Below are positions 1 to 6,888 of a stretch of DNA of 14,922 nucleotides, in pieces. Location: NCBI GenBank assembly GCA_019689615.1, contig JADGHD010000049.1, positions 1-14,922 on the forward strand, given 5' to 3'. Position numbers and translations under genes: made by a program. The notes below the pieces were generated by a model. The model had not been told where the DNA came from. It worked only from the letters and a program-made list of their open reading frames with translations, and searched no databases. Every line of letters begins with the position of its first letter. The first letter of the stretch is position 1. Origin of the DNA: Frankia sp. (GTDB lineage: Bacteria > Actinomycetota > Actinomycetes > Frankiales > Frankiaceae).

Positions 1-27
1 AGTCGGCGCCGGTCGGTGGTCTGCCGG

Positions 28-186
28 CTAGGGCAACTGGGCGGCGAGGCGTTTCGGGGCGACCGCGCGGTAGGCGTCGAGGACGATCTCCGCGAGTTCG
101 GCCCAGTCGACCGGGACGTCGAGGTAGACGCCCAGCCAGCCGCGATGGCCGACGTAGGGCGGACGGAAGAAGCGGTCCGGGCCGCG
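28..186 (-). pseudogene. C-terminal remnant of an MmcQ/YjbR-family protein
   Basis: The reading frame ending in TAG at 28-30 encodes about 52 residues that look like the end of an MmcQ/YjbR protein. It has the RFFRPPYVGHRGWLGVYLD block, then a VDWAELAEIV helix and the closing APKRLA motif. Full members are roughly 110-125 aa, a small double-wing fold thought to bind DNA. Upstream of the RFF block the frame stays open to about 426, but its sequence (Arg/Pro/Gly-rich) no longer resembles the family, and neither other minus-strand frame restores it. I read this as a 5'-truncated or decayed gene. A diverged but intact protein starting further upstream is possible but less likely. Confidence 0.6.
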
Positions 187-279
187 GCGGCGCGGGCCAC
201 CCGCGGCAGCGGGCCAGCACCGACCCCGGAGAACCCGCCGCTGGCCCAGGGCCCAGAGCGTGCAGTTGTGCCGGCGGCC

Positions 280-321
280 GTCAGGCCTGACAGGTAGCCG
301 GTGACCAGCGAAATTCACCGG
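280..321. repeat. two adjacent dyads: perfect 12-bp palindrome and 7-bp inverted repeat
   Basis: GTCAGGCCTGAC at 280-291 is a perfect palindrome. CCGGTGA at 298-304 pairs with TCACCGG at 315-321 across a 10-nt spacer. They sit about 100 bp upstream of the point where MmcQ similarity is lost. They could be a hairpin, a protein-binding site or the scar of a rearrangement, and the sequence does not decide which. Confidence 0.45.
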
Positions 322-394
322 ATCGCCGGCTGGGCGACAGCCAGGTACGCAAGCCTTGGTCGCTGGCCTGCGCGACAGCCGCGCCCGGTCGCCT

Positions 395-424
395 CGTACC
401 CCCGTACACCCGTACCCCCGCACC
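395..424. repeat. 8-bp tandem repeat, about 3.5 copies
   Basis: The units are CGTACCCC (395-402), CGTACACC (403-410) and CGTACCCC (411-418), followed by a degenerate CGCACCACC. It is non-coding and lies 130 bp upstream of the helicase start. This is a short sequence repeat whose copy number may vary between strains. No function is evident. Confidence 0.65.
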
Positions 425-557
425 ACCCTGATTGTCTGCGCGGTCGGCGTAGGAGACTACTACGACAAGAGCCGCCGACCTGTGGCGCAAGGGCTGGCCG
501 GATTTCCGGTGGCCGCGGCCAGGTCCGCACAGTCACGATCGGGGGAGCCACAGGCCG

Positions 558-3233
558 ATGAACCGGCAGGGACGGCGGCAGCTGAACGCGGTTACCACGG
601 ACGTCGGTGCGTGGGTCGAGCTGGCGAAATCCCACCTGGAGCGCAGGCGCTGGATAGAAGATGCGGCGGCCAGCGCCACCATGGCGCTGCGGCGTGCCGT
701 TCTCGATGTCCGCCGAGGCGACGTACCGGCCTGGCGAGTGCTGCCGCTGCGGGCAGGCGACGAAACCCGCCTGGGCGCGGTCGAGCGTCGTACCCGGCTG
801 CCGGAGCTCACCCCGGCAGACACGGAATACCTCAGGTTCCTGGAGGGCGACGACGTCGCGCGCTCGCTGCGCGACGCGCGTCACCTGCTCGGCGTCCGCC
901 GCTTCTTCACCGGGAAGGCGAGGCGCGACGCGGGGGAGCAGGCGGCCGAGCTCCTCACCAGGTACCGGGACTGGGGAATCGAGCACGACCTGCCCGCCGC
1001 GCTGGCTCGACTGGCACCCGGCCCGGACGGGGCGACGAAGGTCAGCCTCGCGGACGCGCTGTCCGCGGACGTCGGTCTCGTCCGCGCGCTCGCGCTGCCT
1101 GGTGAGCCCGAACTCATCCCGGCTGCCGCCATCGCCGGGCTCGGCCGGGCGGTCGCCGCGATTCGCCGCGAGCTTGCAGCCGAGGAGCGTTACCGCAGTG
1201 CCGCGATCGAGGCCGGCGAGCAGGTCCGGCGCGCTGAGACCCAGCGAATGCTCGCGGAGATGCCCGTCGACAGGCTCCGGGAGGCCACCCGCGGACGGCT
1301 CGCCGAGGTCCTGCGCAAGCTCGAGGCGGCCGGGATCACGACCGTCGCGCAGGTACTCGACCAGGGAACGCGGCTACAGCAGCAGGCCGGCATAGGGCCA
1401 GGCCCCGCGACCCGGATCCTCGGCGCGGCGCAGACGCTGTGGCAGACGACGTTCGACGAGATGCCGGTGCGCATCGACATCGCCAGCCGCACGCCGCAGA
1501 CCACCGAGCTCCTGCGCCGGCTCGGCGAATGGGACGCACGCCGGCGGCTGCGCAACGCGGCGGCTGACGTGGAGCGGGCCGAGTACCTGGCTGGCCTGGG
1601 CGCCGTGGACGGCCAGGCCGAGCAGCTGGTCGTGTTCGCGGCGGGGGAGCTGGATGCCCAGGCGCTGCTCGCCGAGGTCGAGTCGGTCCGCCAGCGGGCG
1701 GCACTGCTCGAAGGCGCCCCGGCGAGCCGGGTAGTCTCCGCGGACCCGTGGGAGGACTTCTTCGCGCGGCCGGCGGACTACTTCGCCATGCTCGTCGAGC
1801 TCGGGCTCGCGAAGGAGCACGAGGAACGGACACATGGCGACCTGCCGGAGCAGATCGTCGAGGCCGTCCGGGCGTTCTCGCTCAACACCCACTATCTGAT
1901 GGTCGGGTCGCTGCGGGGCTACCAGAGCTTCGCCGCACGGTTCGCCCTCGTACAGCGAAGAGTGATCATCGGTGACGAGATGGGGCTCGGGAAGACCGTC
2001 GAGGCGCTTGCCGTGCTCGCGCACCTGCGTTCCCAGGGCCACCACCACTGGATCGTGATCTGTCCCGCCGCGGTCGTCACCAACTGGATCCGCGAGATCT
2101 CGTCGAAGACGGCGCTGCGGCCGTTCCGCATCCACGGGCCAGATCGGGAGTCGGCCGCGAAGGAGTGGGTGCGTTCCGGCGGCGTCGCCGTGACCACCTT
2201 CGACACCTTGTACTGGTTCCGCGGCAGGATCCCCGACCACCTCGATATCGGCTGCGTCGTCGTCGACGAGGCGCACTACATCAAGAACCCCGCGACCCAG
2301 CGATCCCAGAACACGGCCGCCGTGCTGCGCCGATCGGACCGCGCGGTCCTGCTGACCGGCACGCCGATGGAGAACCGTCTCGAGGAGTTCGCCAATCTCG
2401 TCCGGCATGTGCAGCCCCAGCTGGTCGTCGACACCAGCGGCCGGTCACCGAAGCGGTTCCGTAGCCAGGTCGCGCCGGCCTACCTGCGCCGCAACCAGGA
2501 GGACGTGCTCACCGAGCTGCCCGGTCAGGTGGACATCGACGAGTGGGTGTCCATGTCCGACGCGGACTTCGCCGCCTACCGGCGGGCGGTCGAGGCCGGG
2601 AACTTCATGGCCATGCGCATGGCTGCGATGACCCAGGGCCGGAAGTCCCACAAGGTCCAGCGGCTCCGGGAGATCGTCGCCGAGGCCGAGGACAACGGAC
2701 GCCGAGTGCTTGTCTTCTCCTACTTCAAGGACGTGGTGCGCCAGGTCGTCCAGGAGCTGCCGGGCCAGGTCATCGGCCCGATCCAGGGGTCGGTGCCGGC
2801 GGGGGAGCGCCAGCGGATAATCGACCAGTTCTCTGCCGCGAAAGGCGGCGCTGTGCTCGTCGCCCAGATCCTCTCCGGCGGTGTCGGTCTCAACATTCAG
2901 GCCGCGTCGGTCGTCGTCATCTGTGAGCCGCAGGTCAAGCCCACGATCGAGTGGCAGGCCATCGCTCGTGCGCGGCGGATGGGGCAGGTGGAGACCGTCC
3001 AGGTGCACCGGTTGCTGTCCGAGGAGGGCGTCGACCGACGGATCACCGAGATCCTCGGGCCGAAGATCGCCCTCTTCCAGAAGTACGCGCGGGTCAGCGC
3101 GACCGCCGAGAGTGCTCCTGAGGCGTTCGACGTGACCGAGGCGGAGCTCGCCCGCCAGGTCATCGCGGACGAGCGGCAGCGGCTGTTCGGGGCGGCGTCG
3201 TCGGCCTCGCCAACCGAGGTCATCGCGAGCTGA
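558..3233 (+). CDS. SNF2-family DEAD/DEAH-box helicase with long N-terminal extension
   Basis: An 891-aa, probably cytoplasmic, ATP-dependent DNA translocase of the SNF2 group (superfamily 2). Visible motifs are Walker A GDEMGLGKT at 472-480, motif II DEAH at 570-573, motif III TGTP at 600-603, and the second RecA lobe with SGGVGLNIQAA and motif VI IARARRMGQ at 802-810. All catalytic residues expected of an active ATPase are present. Residues 1 to about 460 match no family I can name, except a helix-hairpin-helix-like stretch at about 250-295 ending in GIGPGPATRIL, which suggests DNA binding. The ATG at 558 follows GGGGGAG (541-547) by 10 nt. The gene stands alone and converges on the lipoprotein gene. 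Its exact role (repair, remodelling or phage defence) cannot be assigned, because no methylase, nuclease or phospholipase partner is next to it. Confidence 0.93.
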   Translation: MNRQGRRQLNAVTTDVGAWVELAKSHLERRRWIEDAAASATMALRRAVLDVRRGDVPAWRVLPLRAGDETRLGAVERRTRLPELTPADTEYLRFLEGDDVARSLRDARHLLGVRRFFTGKARRDAGEQAAELLTRYRDWGIEHDLPAALARLAPGPDGATKVSLADALSADVGLVRALALPGEPELIPAAAIAGLGRAVAAIRRELAAEERYRSAAIEAGEQVRRAETQRMLAEMPVDRLREATRGRLAEVLRKLEAAGITTVAQVLDQGTRLQQQAGIGPGPATRILGAAQTLWQTTFDEMPVRIDIASRTPQTTELLRRLGEWDARRRLRNAAADVERAEYLAGLGAVDGQAEQLVVFAAGELDAQALLAEVESVRQRAALLEGAPASRVVSADPWEDFFARPADYFAMLVELGLAKEHEERTHGDLPEQIVEAVRAFSLNTHYLMVGSLRGYQSFAARFALVQRRVIIGDEMGLGKTVEALAVLAHLRSQGHHHWIVICPAAVVTNWIREISSKTALRPFRIHGPDRESAAKEWVRSGGVAVTTFDTLYWFRGRIPDHLDIGCVVVDEAHYIKNPATQRSQNTAAVLRRSDRAVLLTGTPMENRLEEFANLVRHVQPQLVVDTSGRSPKRFRSQVAPAYLRRNQEDVLTELPGQVDIDEWVSMSDADFAAYRRAVEAGNFMAMRMAAMTQGRKSHKVQRLREIVAEAEDNGRRVLVFSYFKDVVRQVVQELPGQVIGPIQGSVPAGERQRIIDQFSAAKGGAVLVAQILSGGVGLNIQAASVVVICEPQVKPTIEWQAIARARRMGQVETVQVHRLLSEEGVDRRITEILGPKIALFQKYARVSATAESAPEAFDVTEAELARQVIADERQRLFGAASSASPTEVIAS

Positions 3234-3238
3234 CCCCG

Positions 3239-3258
3239 CCGGCTCCCGTCAGGGCCGG
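3239..3258. terminator. possible bidirectional hairpin between convergent genes
   Basis: CCGG...CCC at 3239-3247 can pair with GGGCCGG at 3252-3258 around a GTCA loop, leaving a 2-nt bulge. It overlaps the 15-bp gap between the convergent helicase and lipoprotein genes and the lipoprotein stop. There is no T-tract, so support is weak. Confidence 0.25.
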
Positions 3259-3836
3259 GTGACGGTGAGGGTGACCCGGTAGGCGCTCGCGGGTTCGGGA
3301 CCCAGGCTGTGGCGTTCCGGGGCGAGGCCGGTCAGGCGCAGCCGGTAGCCGGCGACCGCCGCGTCGTCGGCGCCCGCCGTCGGGTTCGAGTGCAGCTCGA
3401 CGGTGGCCGCGTCGGCTCCGGGTGCGCTGGCCGACAGCGTGACGACGGCGTCGCCGGACCAGACGCAGGCGATGCCCGGGTCGGTCGGGCAGCGGCTGTC
3501 CTCGATGTCGGTGAACGTCAACGCCAGGCCGCCGACGTCGTCCCGCCAGGTGTGCGCCAGGCCGAGCGTGACCTCCACCGTTGACGCGCCAGGCTGGGCG
3601 TCCGGGGCCGACTGGTCGGCAGGGCCGGGTGTCGACGGCGATCCCGGCGTGACCGGGGTCGGGGCTTCGGTTGGCGTGCCCGGCGCCGGGGACGAGGAGC
3701 CCGCCTCGACCGCCGTCTCCTCCAGCGGATCCGCAGCGAACGCGTCGTCGCCGCAGGCGGCCAGCGACAGCACGAGCGGCAGGGCCAACGCGACCGCCGC
3801 GAGCCGGGCGGCGCACCGCCGCACGAGGTGGCGCAT
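3249..3836 (-). CDS. secreted lipoprotein with a conserved CP-CVW domain
   Basis: A 195-aa exported lipoprotein of unknown function. The N-terminus MRHLVRRCAARL has basic residues, followed by a hydrophobic core and a lipobox LAAC with the lipidated Cys at residue 28. Next comes a Pro/Ser/Thr/Gly-rich linker (about 40-85), typical of tethers that cross the actinobacterial wall. The mature domain carries DSRCPTDPGIACVWSGDA, a signature I associate with small uncharacterised bacterial secreted proteins of beta-rich type. Its two Cys could form a disulfide. I chose ATG 3836 because GGAGGTGAG lies just upstream at 3849-3841. A GTG at 3851 in the same frame would overlap that ribosome binding site. 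The gene follows the XRE-TPR gene on the same strand after 229 bp, so joint transcription is uncertain. Confidence 0.85.
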   Translation of the reverse strand: MRHLVRRCAARLAAVALALPLVLSLAACGDDAFAADPLEETAVEAGSSSPAPGTPTEAPTPVTPGSPSTPGPADQSAPDAQPGASTVEVTLGLAHTWRDDVGGLALTFTDIEDSRCPTDPGIACVWSGDAVVTLSASAPGADAATVELHSNPTAGADDAAVAGYRLRLTGLAPERHSLGPEPASAYRVTLTVTRP

Positions 3837-4065
3837 CGGGCTCACCTCCACCCGCCGACGCGTGCCTTTCGCCCGCTCCCGCTCCTTGGACGCCCCAGTC
3901 AGCCACCCGGTTCCCTCGCCGCGGCGGGCCCCAGGTTCTCGTCCCCACCGAGCTGGCGGTGACCGGGCGACCGGGACCGCCCAGCGCCGTCGACCGGCCA
4001 GCCCTCGGGTCGGCCGCCGCCCGGCTGGTCGCCGCAGCCAGCGGGTTGCCGGGGGAGCCGGGGGT

Positions 4066-5736
4066 TCAGTCGGACGAGGAGTCGTCGTCGATGGCCGAGG
4101 CCGGGCTCGCGAGGCGTTCGGTGAGCTCGGTCACCGCGTGCAGGGTGGGCCAGCGGCCGGCTATCCGGTCGTGCAGGTGGCTGACCTGGCTGCTGACCCG
4201 CCGGGAGCCGGTGGCGCGGCCGATGCTGGCGGCGACCAGGGTGGCGCGGCAGGCCTGCTCCGGCTCACCGGCGTCGATGTACGTGACGGCCAGGTGGTAG
4301 ACGTACTCGGCCGCCCATTCGGCGCGGCGCTGGTCCCTCGGCAGGCCGCGCATGCCGGCGGTCAGCTCGGCGGCGGCGCGGCGGGCGCGGCGCGGGTCGT
4401 GGCGGCCGAGGAAGCGGTGCACGAGGCCGTGCTGCAGGCGGGCGAACGCCGGGGAGAAGTAGTAGCTCCACGGCGGCGGGCCGTCCTGGGAGTCGCTGGC
4501 CTCCTCCCAGAGCCGGTCGGCCTCGAGGAGCTTGCGGTCGGCGGCTGCGGCGTCCCCGGCCATGGCGTACCCGCGCGCCTCCTGGCCGGCGTCGTAGGCG
4601 CGCTGGCCCGGGTAGACGTCCGGGACGCGCTGCGCGGCCTGGGAGAGGCCGATCAGTGGGCCGACCGCCCGCGACTCCCAGGCGAGGTGGCCCTTGTAGC
4701 TGAGGATGTTCGCGCTGAGGGAGGCGTTGCCGGCCTCGGCGGCCCATTCCGCGGCCCGGTCGAGCCAGACCCGGGACTGGCCGATCTTGCCGGTGTTCGC
4801 GTGCAGCCAGCCGGCGAACTGGGCCCACTGTGCGGCGACGTCGACCATCGCCCCGCGGGCCGGGCCGCGGGCCTCGAAGACCAACGGCATCAGCGCGGCG
4901 AGCTGCGCGGTCACCGGGGGCAGCAGGGGAGCGGAGCCGACCTTGTCCTCGATCTCGCGCTGCGCGGCCAGGATCACCGACAACGACTCGGCGAGCGCGA
5001 CATCCGAGCGGCGCGGGTAGCGAACGGCCGCCCGCAGCCGGTCCCCGTCGAGCGCGCGGGCCGCGGCCTCCTCGACGCCGATGCCCGCCCCTGACCCGGA
5101 ATCGCCGTCGGTACCGGTGCTGAGCTCCCCGGAGGGGCCGATGCCGGGCTTCACCGCGAGTCCGGCGACGACGGCCGCGTCCATGGCGGTCGCGGCGATC
5201 CGGGCGCTCGCGCCGGCGCGGCCCGAGGAGGCCGGCGCGAGCCACTCCGCCGCCACCGCGCCCGCGGCATCGGCACCGCACCCTAAGACGCTGTCCTCGG
5301 GCACCGTCGCCGGGTGCACCGGTGGCTGCCACGGCGGTTCGCGGCGCGGGCGATGTGACAGCGCGGGGACCCGCGGCACGAGCCCGCCGCGCTCCTTGTC
5401 CGCACCGGCGACGGGTGACGAGGCGGCCGGGGCTGCCAGTGCTTCCGGAGCGGCGCCGCCGCGGCCGCCCCGTTCGCTCGGAAGTGGGGGGCGGAAACCG
5501 AGCGCTGCCGGGGTCGTCCCGAACAGGTGGCAGTAAGCCCGCTGGTAACGGGGGCCGGGGTAGGACTCTCCGCGTTCGTGGCGACCGACGGTTTGGAACG
5601 TCGCGCTGGGCGGGACGAACCCCTCGATCCGCAGGTTGCGGATCGCGTCCGCCACCTGGTCAAGGGTCAGGCCATGGCGCTCCCGGTGGCGACGCAGCCT
5701 GTCCGGGTCCCATCCCTGGTGAACGCTGGGTGCCAT
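4066..5736 (-). CDS. XRE-family transcriptional regulator with C-terminal TPR-like region
   Basis: A 556-aa cytoplasmic regulator. Residues 8-81 form an extended XRE/Cro-type helix-turn-helix typical of actinomycetes, with TFQTVGRHERGESYPGPRYQ as recognition segment and an LGFRPPLP end. An Ala/Gly/Pro-rich linker of about 120 residues follows. From about 210 the protein is helical with TPR-like pairs (for example AQFAGWLHANTGKIGQSRVW and the Ala-rich helices after it), usually a protein- or peptide-sensing region. The tail is acidic (AIDDDSSSD). I prefer ATG 5736, preceded by GGAAGGAG at 5756-5749. The spacing of 12 nt is long, but the alternative ATG at 5784 has no ribosome binding site and overlaps the predicted -10. 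It diverges from the 189-aa gene, and the shared spacer holds repeated boxes that could be its own operator. The target genes are unknown. Confidence 0.87.
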   Translation of the reverse strand: MAPSVHQGWDPDRLRRHRERHGLTLDQVADAIRNLRIEGFVPPSATFQTVGRHERGESYPGPRYQRAYCHLFGTTPAALGFRPPLPSERGGRGGAAPEALAAPAASSPVAGADKERGGLVPRVPALSHRPRREPPWQPPVHPATVPEDSVLGCGADAAGAVAAEWLAPASSGRAGASARIAATAMDAAVVAGLAVKPGIGPSGELSTGTDGDSGSGAGIGVEEAAARALDGDRLRAAVRYPRRSDVALAESLSVILAAQREIEDKVGSAPLLPPVTAQLAALMPLVFEARGPARGAMVDVAAQWAQFAGWLHANTGKIGQSRVWLDRAAEWAAEAGNASLSANILSYKGHLAWESRAVGPLIGLSQAAQRVPDVYPGQRAYDAGQEARGYAMAGDAAAADRKLLEADRLWEEASDSQDGPPPWSYYFSPAFARLQHGLVHRFLGRHDPRRARRAAAELTAGMRGLPRDQRRAEWAAEYVYHLAVTYIDAGEPEQACRATLVAASIGRATGSRRVSSQVSHLHDRIAGRWPTLHAVTELTERLASPASAIDDDSSSD

Positions 5737-5783
5737 TGGGCGTGCGTGCTCCTTCCGTCCCCCCGGACCAGAGGATAGCGGCA

Positions 5784-5813
5784 TTATTACTCGGGCCGTT
5801 CGTCACCTTTCAA
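5784..5813 (-). promoter_or_regulatory. candidate promoter of the XRE-TPR gene
   Basis: On the minus strand TTGAAA (5813-5808) is followed after 18 nt by TAATAA (5789-5784). This AT-rich pair stands out in a roughly 70% GC background and would start transcription near 5777, about 40 nt before the ATG at 5736. Confidence 0.5.
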
Positions 5814-5836
5814 ATCCTGCCCATCGGTGCATGTGC

Positions 5837-5872
5837 GGCTAGCGAAACGGCTAACCGGATGGCTAGTTATCC
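5837..5872. promoter_or_regulatory. three GGCTA boxes at 12-bp period, ending in a CTAG-centred dyad
   Basis: GGCTA occurs at 5837-5841, 5849-5853 and 5861-5865, each exactly 12 bp apart and in the same orientation. The last copy is also the core of GGATGGCTAGTTATCC (5857-5872), a 16-bp imperfect dyad of form GGATnnCTAGnnATCC. It lies about 25 bp upstream of the XRE -35 candidate. The arrangement looks like a multi-site operator, and the adjacent XRE-TPR protein is the obvious candidate binder. Confidence 0.45.
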
Positions 5873-6055
5873 AGCAACCGGGCGGCAGCGGACAGCCATT
5901 TGGGGCCCACAGACACAGCGACGCGCACCGCGGGACAGGCCCGACGATTAGCCGGACGTGCTGGATCTGCCCGTTTGGTGCGGTGATCCTGATGATGCCG
6001 ACGAGATCGACTCCGGGGTGTCAATGATCACCGTTCCGTCTGATCGGGAGGGCAC

Positions 6056-6625
6056 GTGCGTGCGCAAGCAGCGATGCTGCCGGTGAGCCCGGACGATCCA
6101 TCCGGATCGGTCTCTGGCCCGCGCGCGCTGGTCAGGGCCGACGCGGGCTGGGTGCCGCTGGCCCTGGTCCCCGCCTCGTTCCGGGTGCCCGACGAGGACG
6201 GCCTCATCCTGGTCCGCTCGACCCGACCGAGCTCCGGCGAAAAGGAGTTCATCGGCGTCTACTCGCGCGCGCTGGTGCGGGTGGCGATCCGGTTCGCCGA
6301 GGCGAACGGCGTTCCGGTGGTGGTGCACTGGCGCGGCACGTCGACCGCTGACACCGGTCTCGCGCTGGCCCTCGCCTGCTGGTTGTGCGACACCAGGGCC
6401 GCCGCCGGGCAGCCGGCGGCCGTCGTTACCAGCGCGCGCCGCCCGGATGGGCACAAAGGTGTCGTCGCGATCGCGCACGCGCTGCGCCAGGTCGACCAGT
6501 CGGTCGCCACGATCTGGGAGCTGCGTTCCGCCGGACCGTCCGCACCCACCGACTCGCCCACGTTTCCGATGCGTTCCCGCCCCCGCCAACGGACATCCGA
6601 ACAATTCGGACAAACTTCCGAGTAA
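6056..6625 (+). CDS. hypothetical protein, divergent from XRE-TPR regulator
   Basis: A 189-aa protein that I do not recognise. It has no signal peptide and no clear membrane segment. The central part (about 40-160) alternates predicted strands and helices, with FRVPDEDGLILVR, a basic VYSRALVRVAIRFAEANG helix, a VPVVVHWRGTS strand-loop and a hydrophobic helix LALALACWLC. The last 30 residues are Ser/Pro/Arg-rich and probably disordered. Start is GTG 6056 with GGGAGG at 6046-6051 (4-nt spacing). ATG 6074 in the same frame is an alternative. Codon use is typical of the neighbourhood until the less GC-rich tail. Its position opposite the XRE-TPR gene suggests the two are functionally linked or co-regulated, which is inference only. 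Confidence 0.7.
   Translation: MRAQAAMLPVSPDDPSGSVSGPRALVRADAGWVPLALVPASFRVPDEDGLILVRSTRPSSGEKEFIGVYSRALVRVAIRFAEANGVPVVVHWRGTSTADTGLALALACWLCDTRAAAGQPAAVVTSARRPDGHKGVVAIAHALRQVDQSVATIWELRSAGPSAPTDSPTFPMRSRPRQRTSEQFGQTSE
6596..6610. repeat. perfect 6-bp inverted repeat with 3-nt loop in the 3' end of the 189-aa gene
   Basis: TCCGAA-CAA-TTCGGA forms a compact hairpin inside the last codons of the gene, 13 bp before the end of the stop codon. It could help stop transcription or protect the mRNA end, or be chance. Confidence 0.35.
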
Positions 6626-6742
6626 CATCGCGCGGACGCCCCGGAAGTCCATTTCGCAACCGCATGTTCCGCCAATGGATGCCGGCCGGCCGTCGGTCCG
6701 CAAGGAATGCGGCACTTTCGCCGTCCATCGTCATTAGGCCTG

Positions 6743-6757
6743 TCCCGCCACGCGGGA
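6743..6757. terminator. possible terminator hairpin downstream of the 189-aa gene
   Basis: TCCCGC (6743-6748) pairs perfectly with GCGGGA (6752-6757) around a CAC loop, about 120 bp after the stop codon. It has no T-run, which is common for actinobacterial terminators. The rest of the 263-bp gap to the MarR-GNAT gene shows no gene. Confidence 0.35.
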
Positions 6758-6867
6758 TGTGCCGGCGGCGGGTGGCGCGGCCTCGCGGATGGCTACCTGC
6801 CAGCCGCCGGGCGTCGGCGGGCTGATCGCGCCGGCCGGACTGCCCGGCTCTACCCAGCCCGCGCTTG

Positions 6868-6883
6868 TCTGACTATGGTCAGA
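6868..6883. promoter_or_regulatory. perfect palindromic operator candidate of the MarR-GNAT gene
   Basis: TCTGAC-TATG-GTCAGA is a perfect 6+4+6 dyad ending 5 bp before the GTG at 6889. A -10-like TATGGT (6874-6879) lies at its centre, so a bound dimer would block transcription. Size and symmetry fit a MarR-family site, and the gene it precedes encodes such a protein, so autorepression is the simple reading. Confidence 0.6.
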
Positions 6884-6888
6884 TAACC

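Larger units (their letters stand above)
187..557. other. gene-free stretch between the MmcQ remnant and the helicase
   Basis: I see no convincing coding sequence here. It holds a 12-bp palindrome, a 7-bp inverted repeat and a short tandem repeat (listed separately), and the ribosome binding site of the helicase at 541-547. A TTGTCT hexamer at 432-437 could be a -35 element, but no well-spaced -10 follows, so no promoter is called. Confidence 0.5.
5737..6055. other. divergent intergenic region (XRE-TPR / 189-aa gene)
   Basis: A 319-bp non-coding spacer, more AT-rich than its flanks. It holds the XRE promoter candidate, the GGCTA box array and, at its right end, the GGGAGG ribosome binding site (6046-6051) of the 189-aa gene. 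No further gene or RNA is evident. Confidence 0.6.

Noticed and set aside
395..424. CRISPR-like repeat array
   Set aside because: The units are only 8 bp and directly adjacent with no spacers, so this is a simple tandem repeat.
315..986. Minus-strand open frame opposite the start of the helicase
   Set aside because: No family resemblance and no ribosome binding site. The + strand helicase has a good start and continuous sequence.
3403..5094. Long + strand open frame opposite the lipoprotein and XRE-TPR genes
   Set aside because: The minus strand carries a lipobox and a clear XRE HTH. The + frame has no recognisable domain and no ribosome binding site.
5782..5784. ATG at 5784 as start of the XRE-TPR gene
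   Set aside because: No ribosome binding site, it falls inside the likely -10, and the added residues are not part of the XRE domain.
6648..6679. TCCATT / AATGGA inverted repeat with a 20-nt spacer
   Set aside because: A short 6-bp match at a distance that chance easily provides. No promoter or gene start lies next to it.
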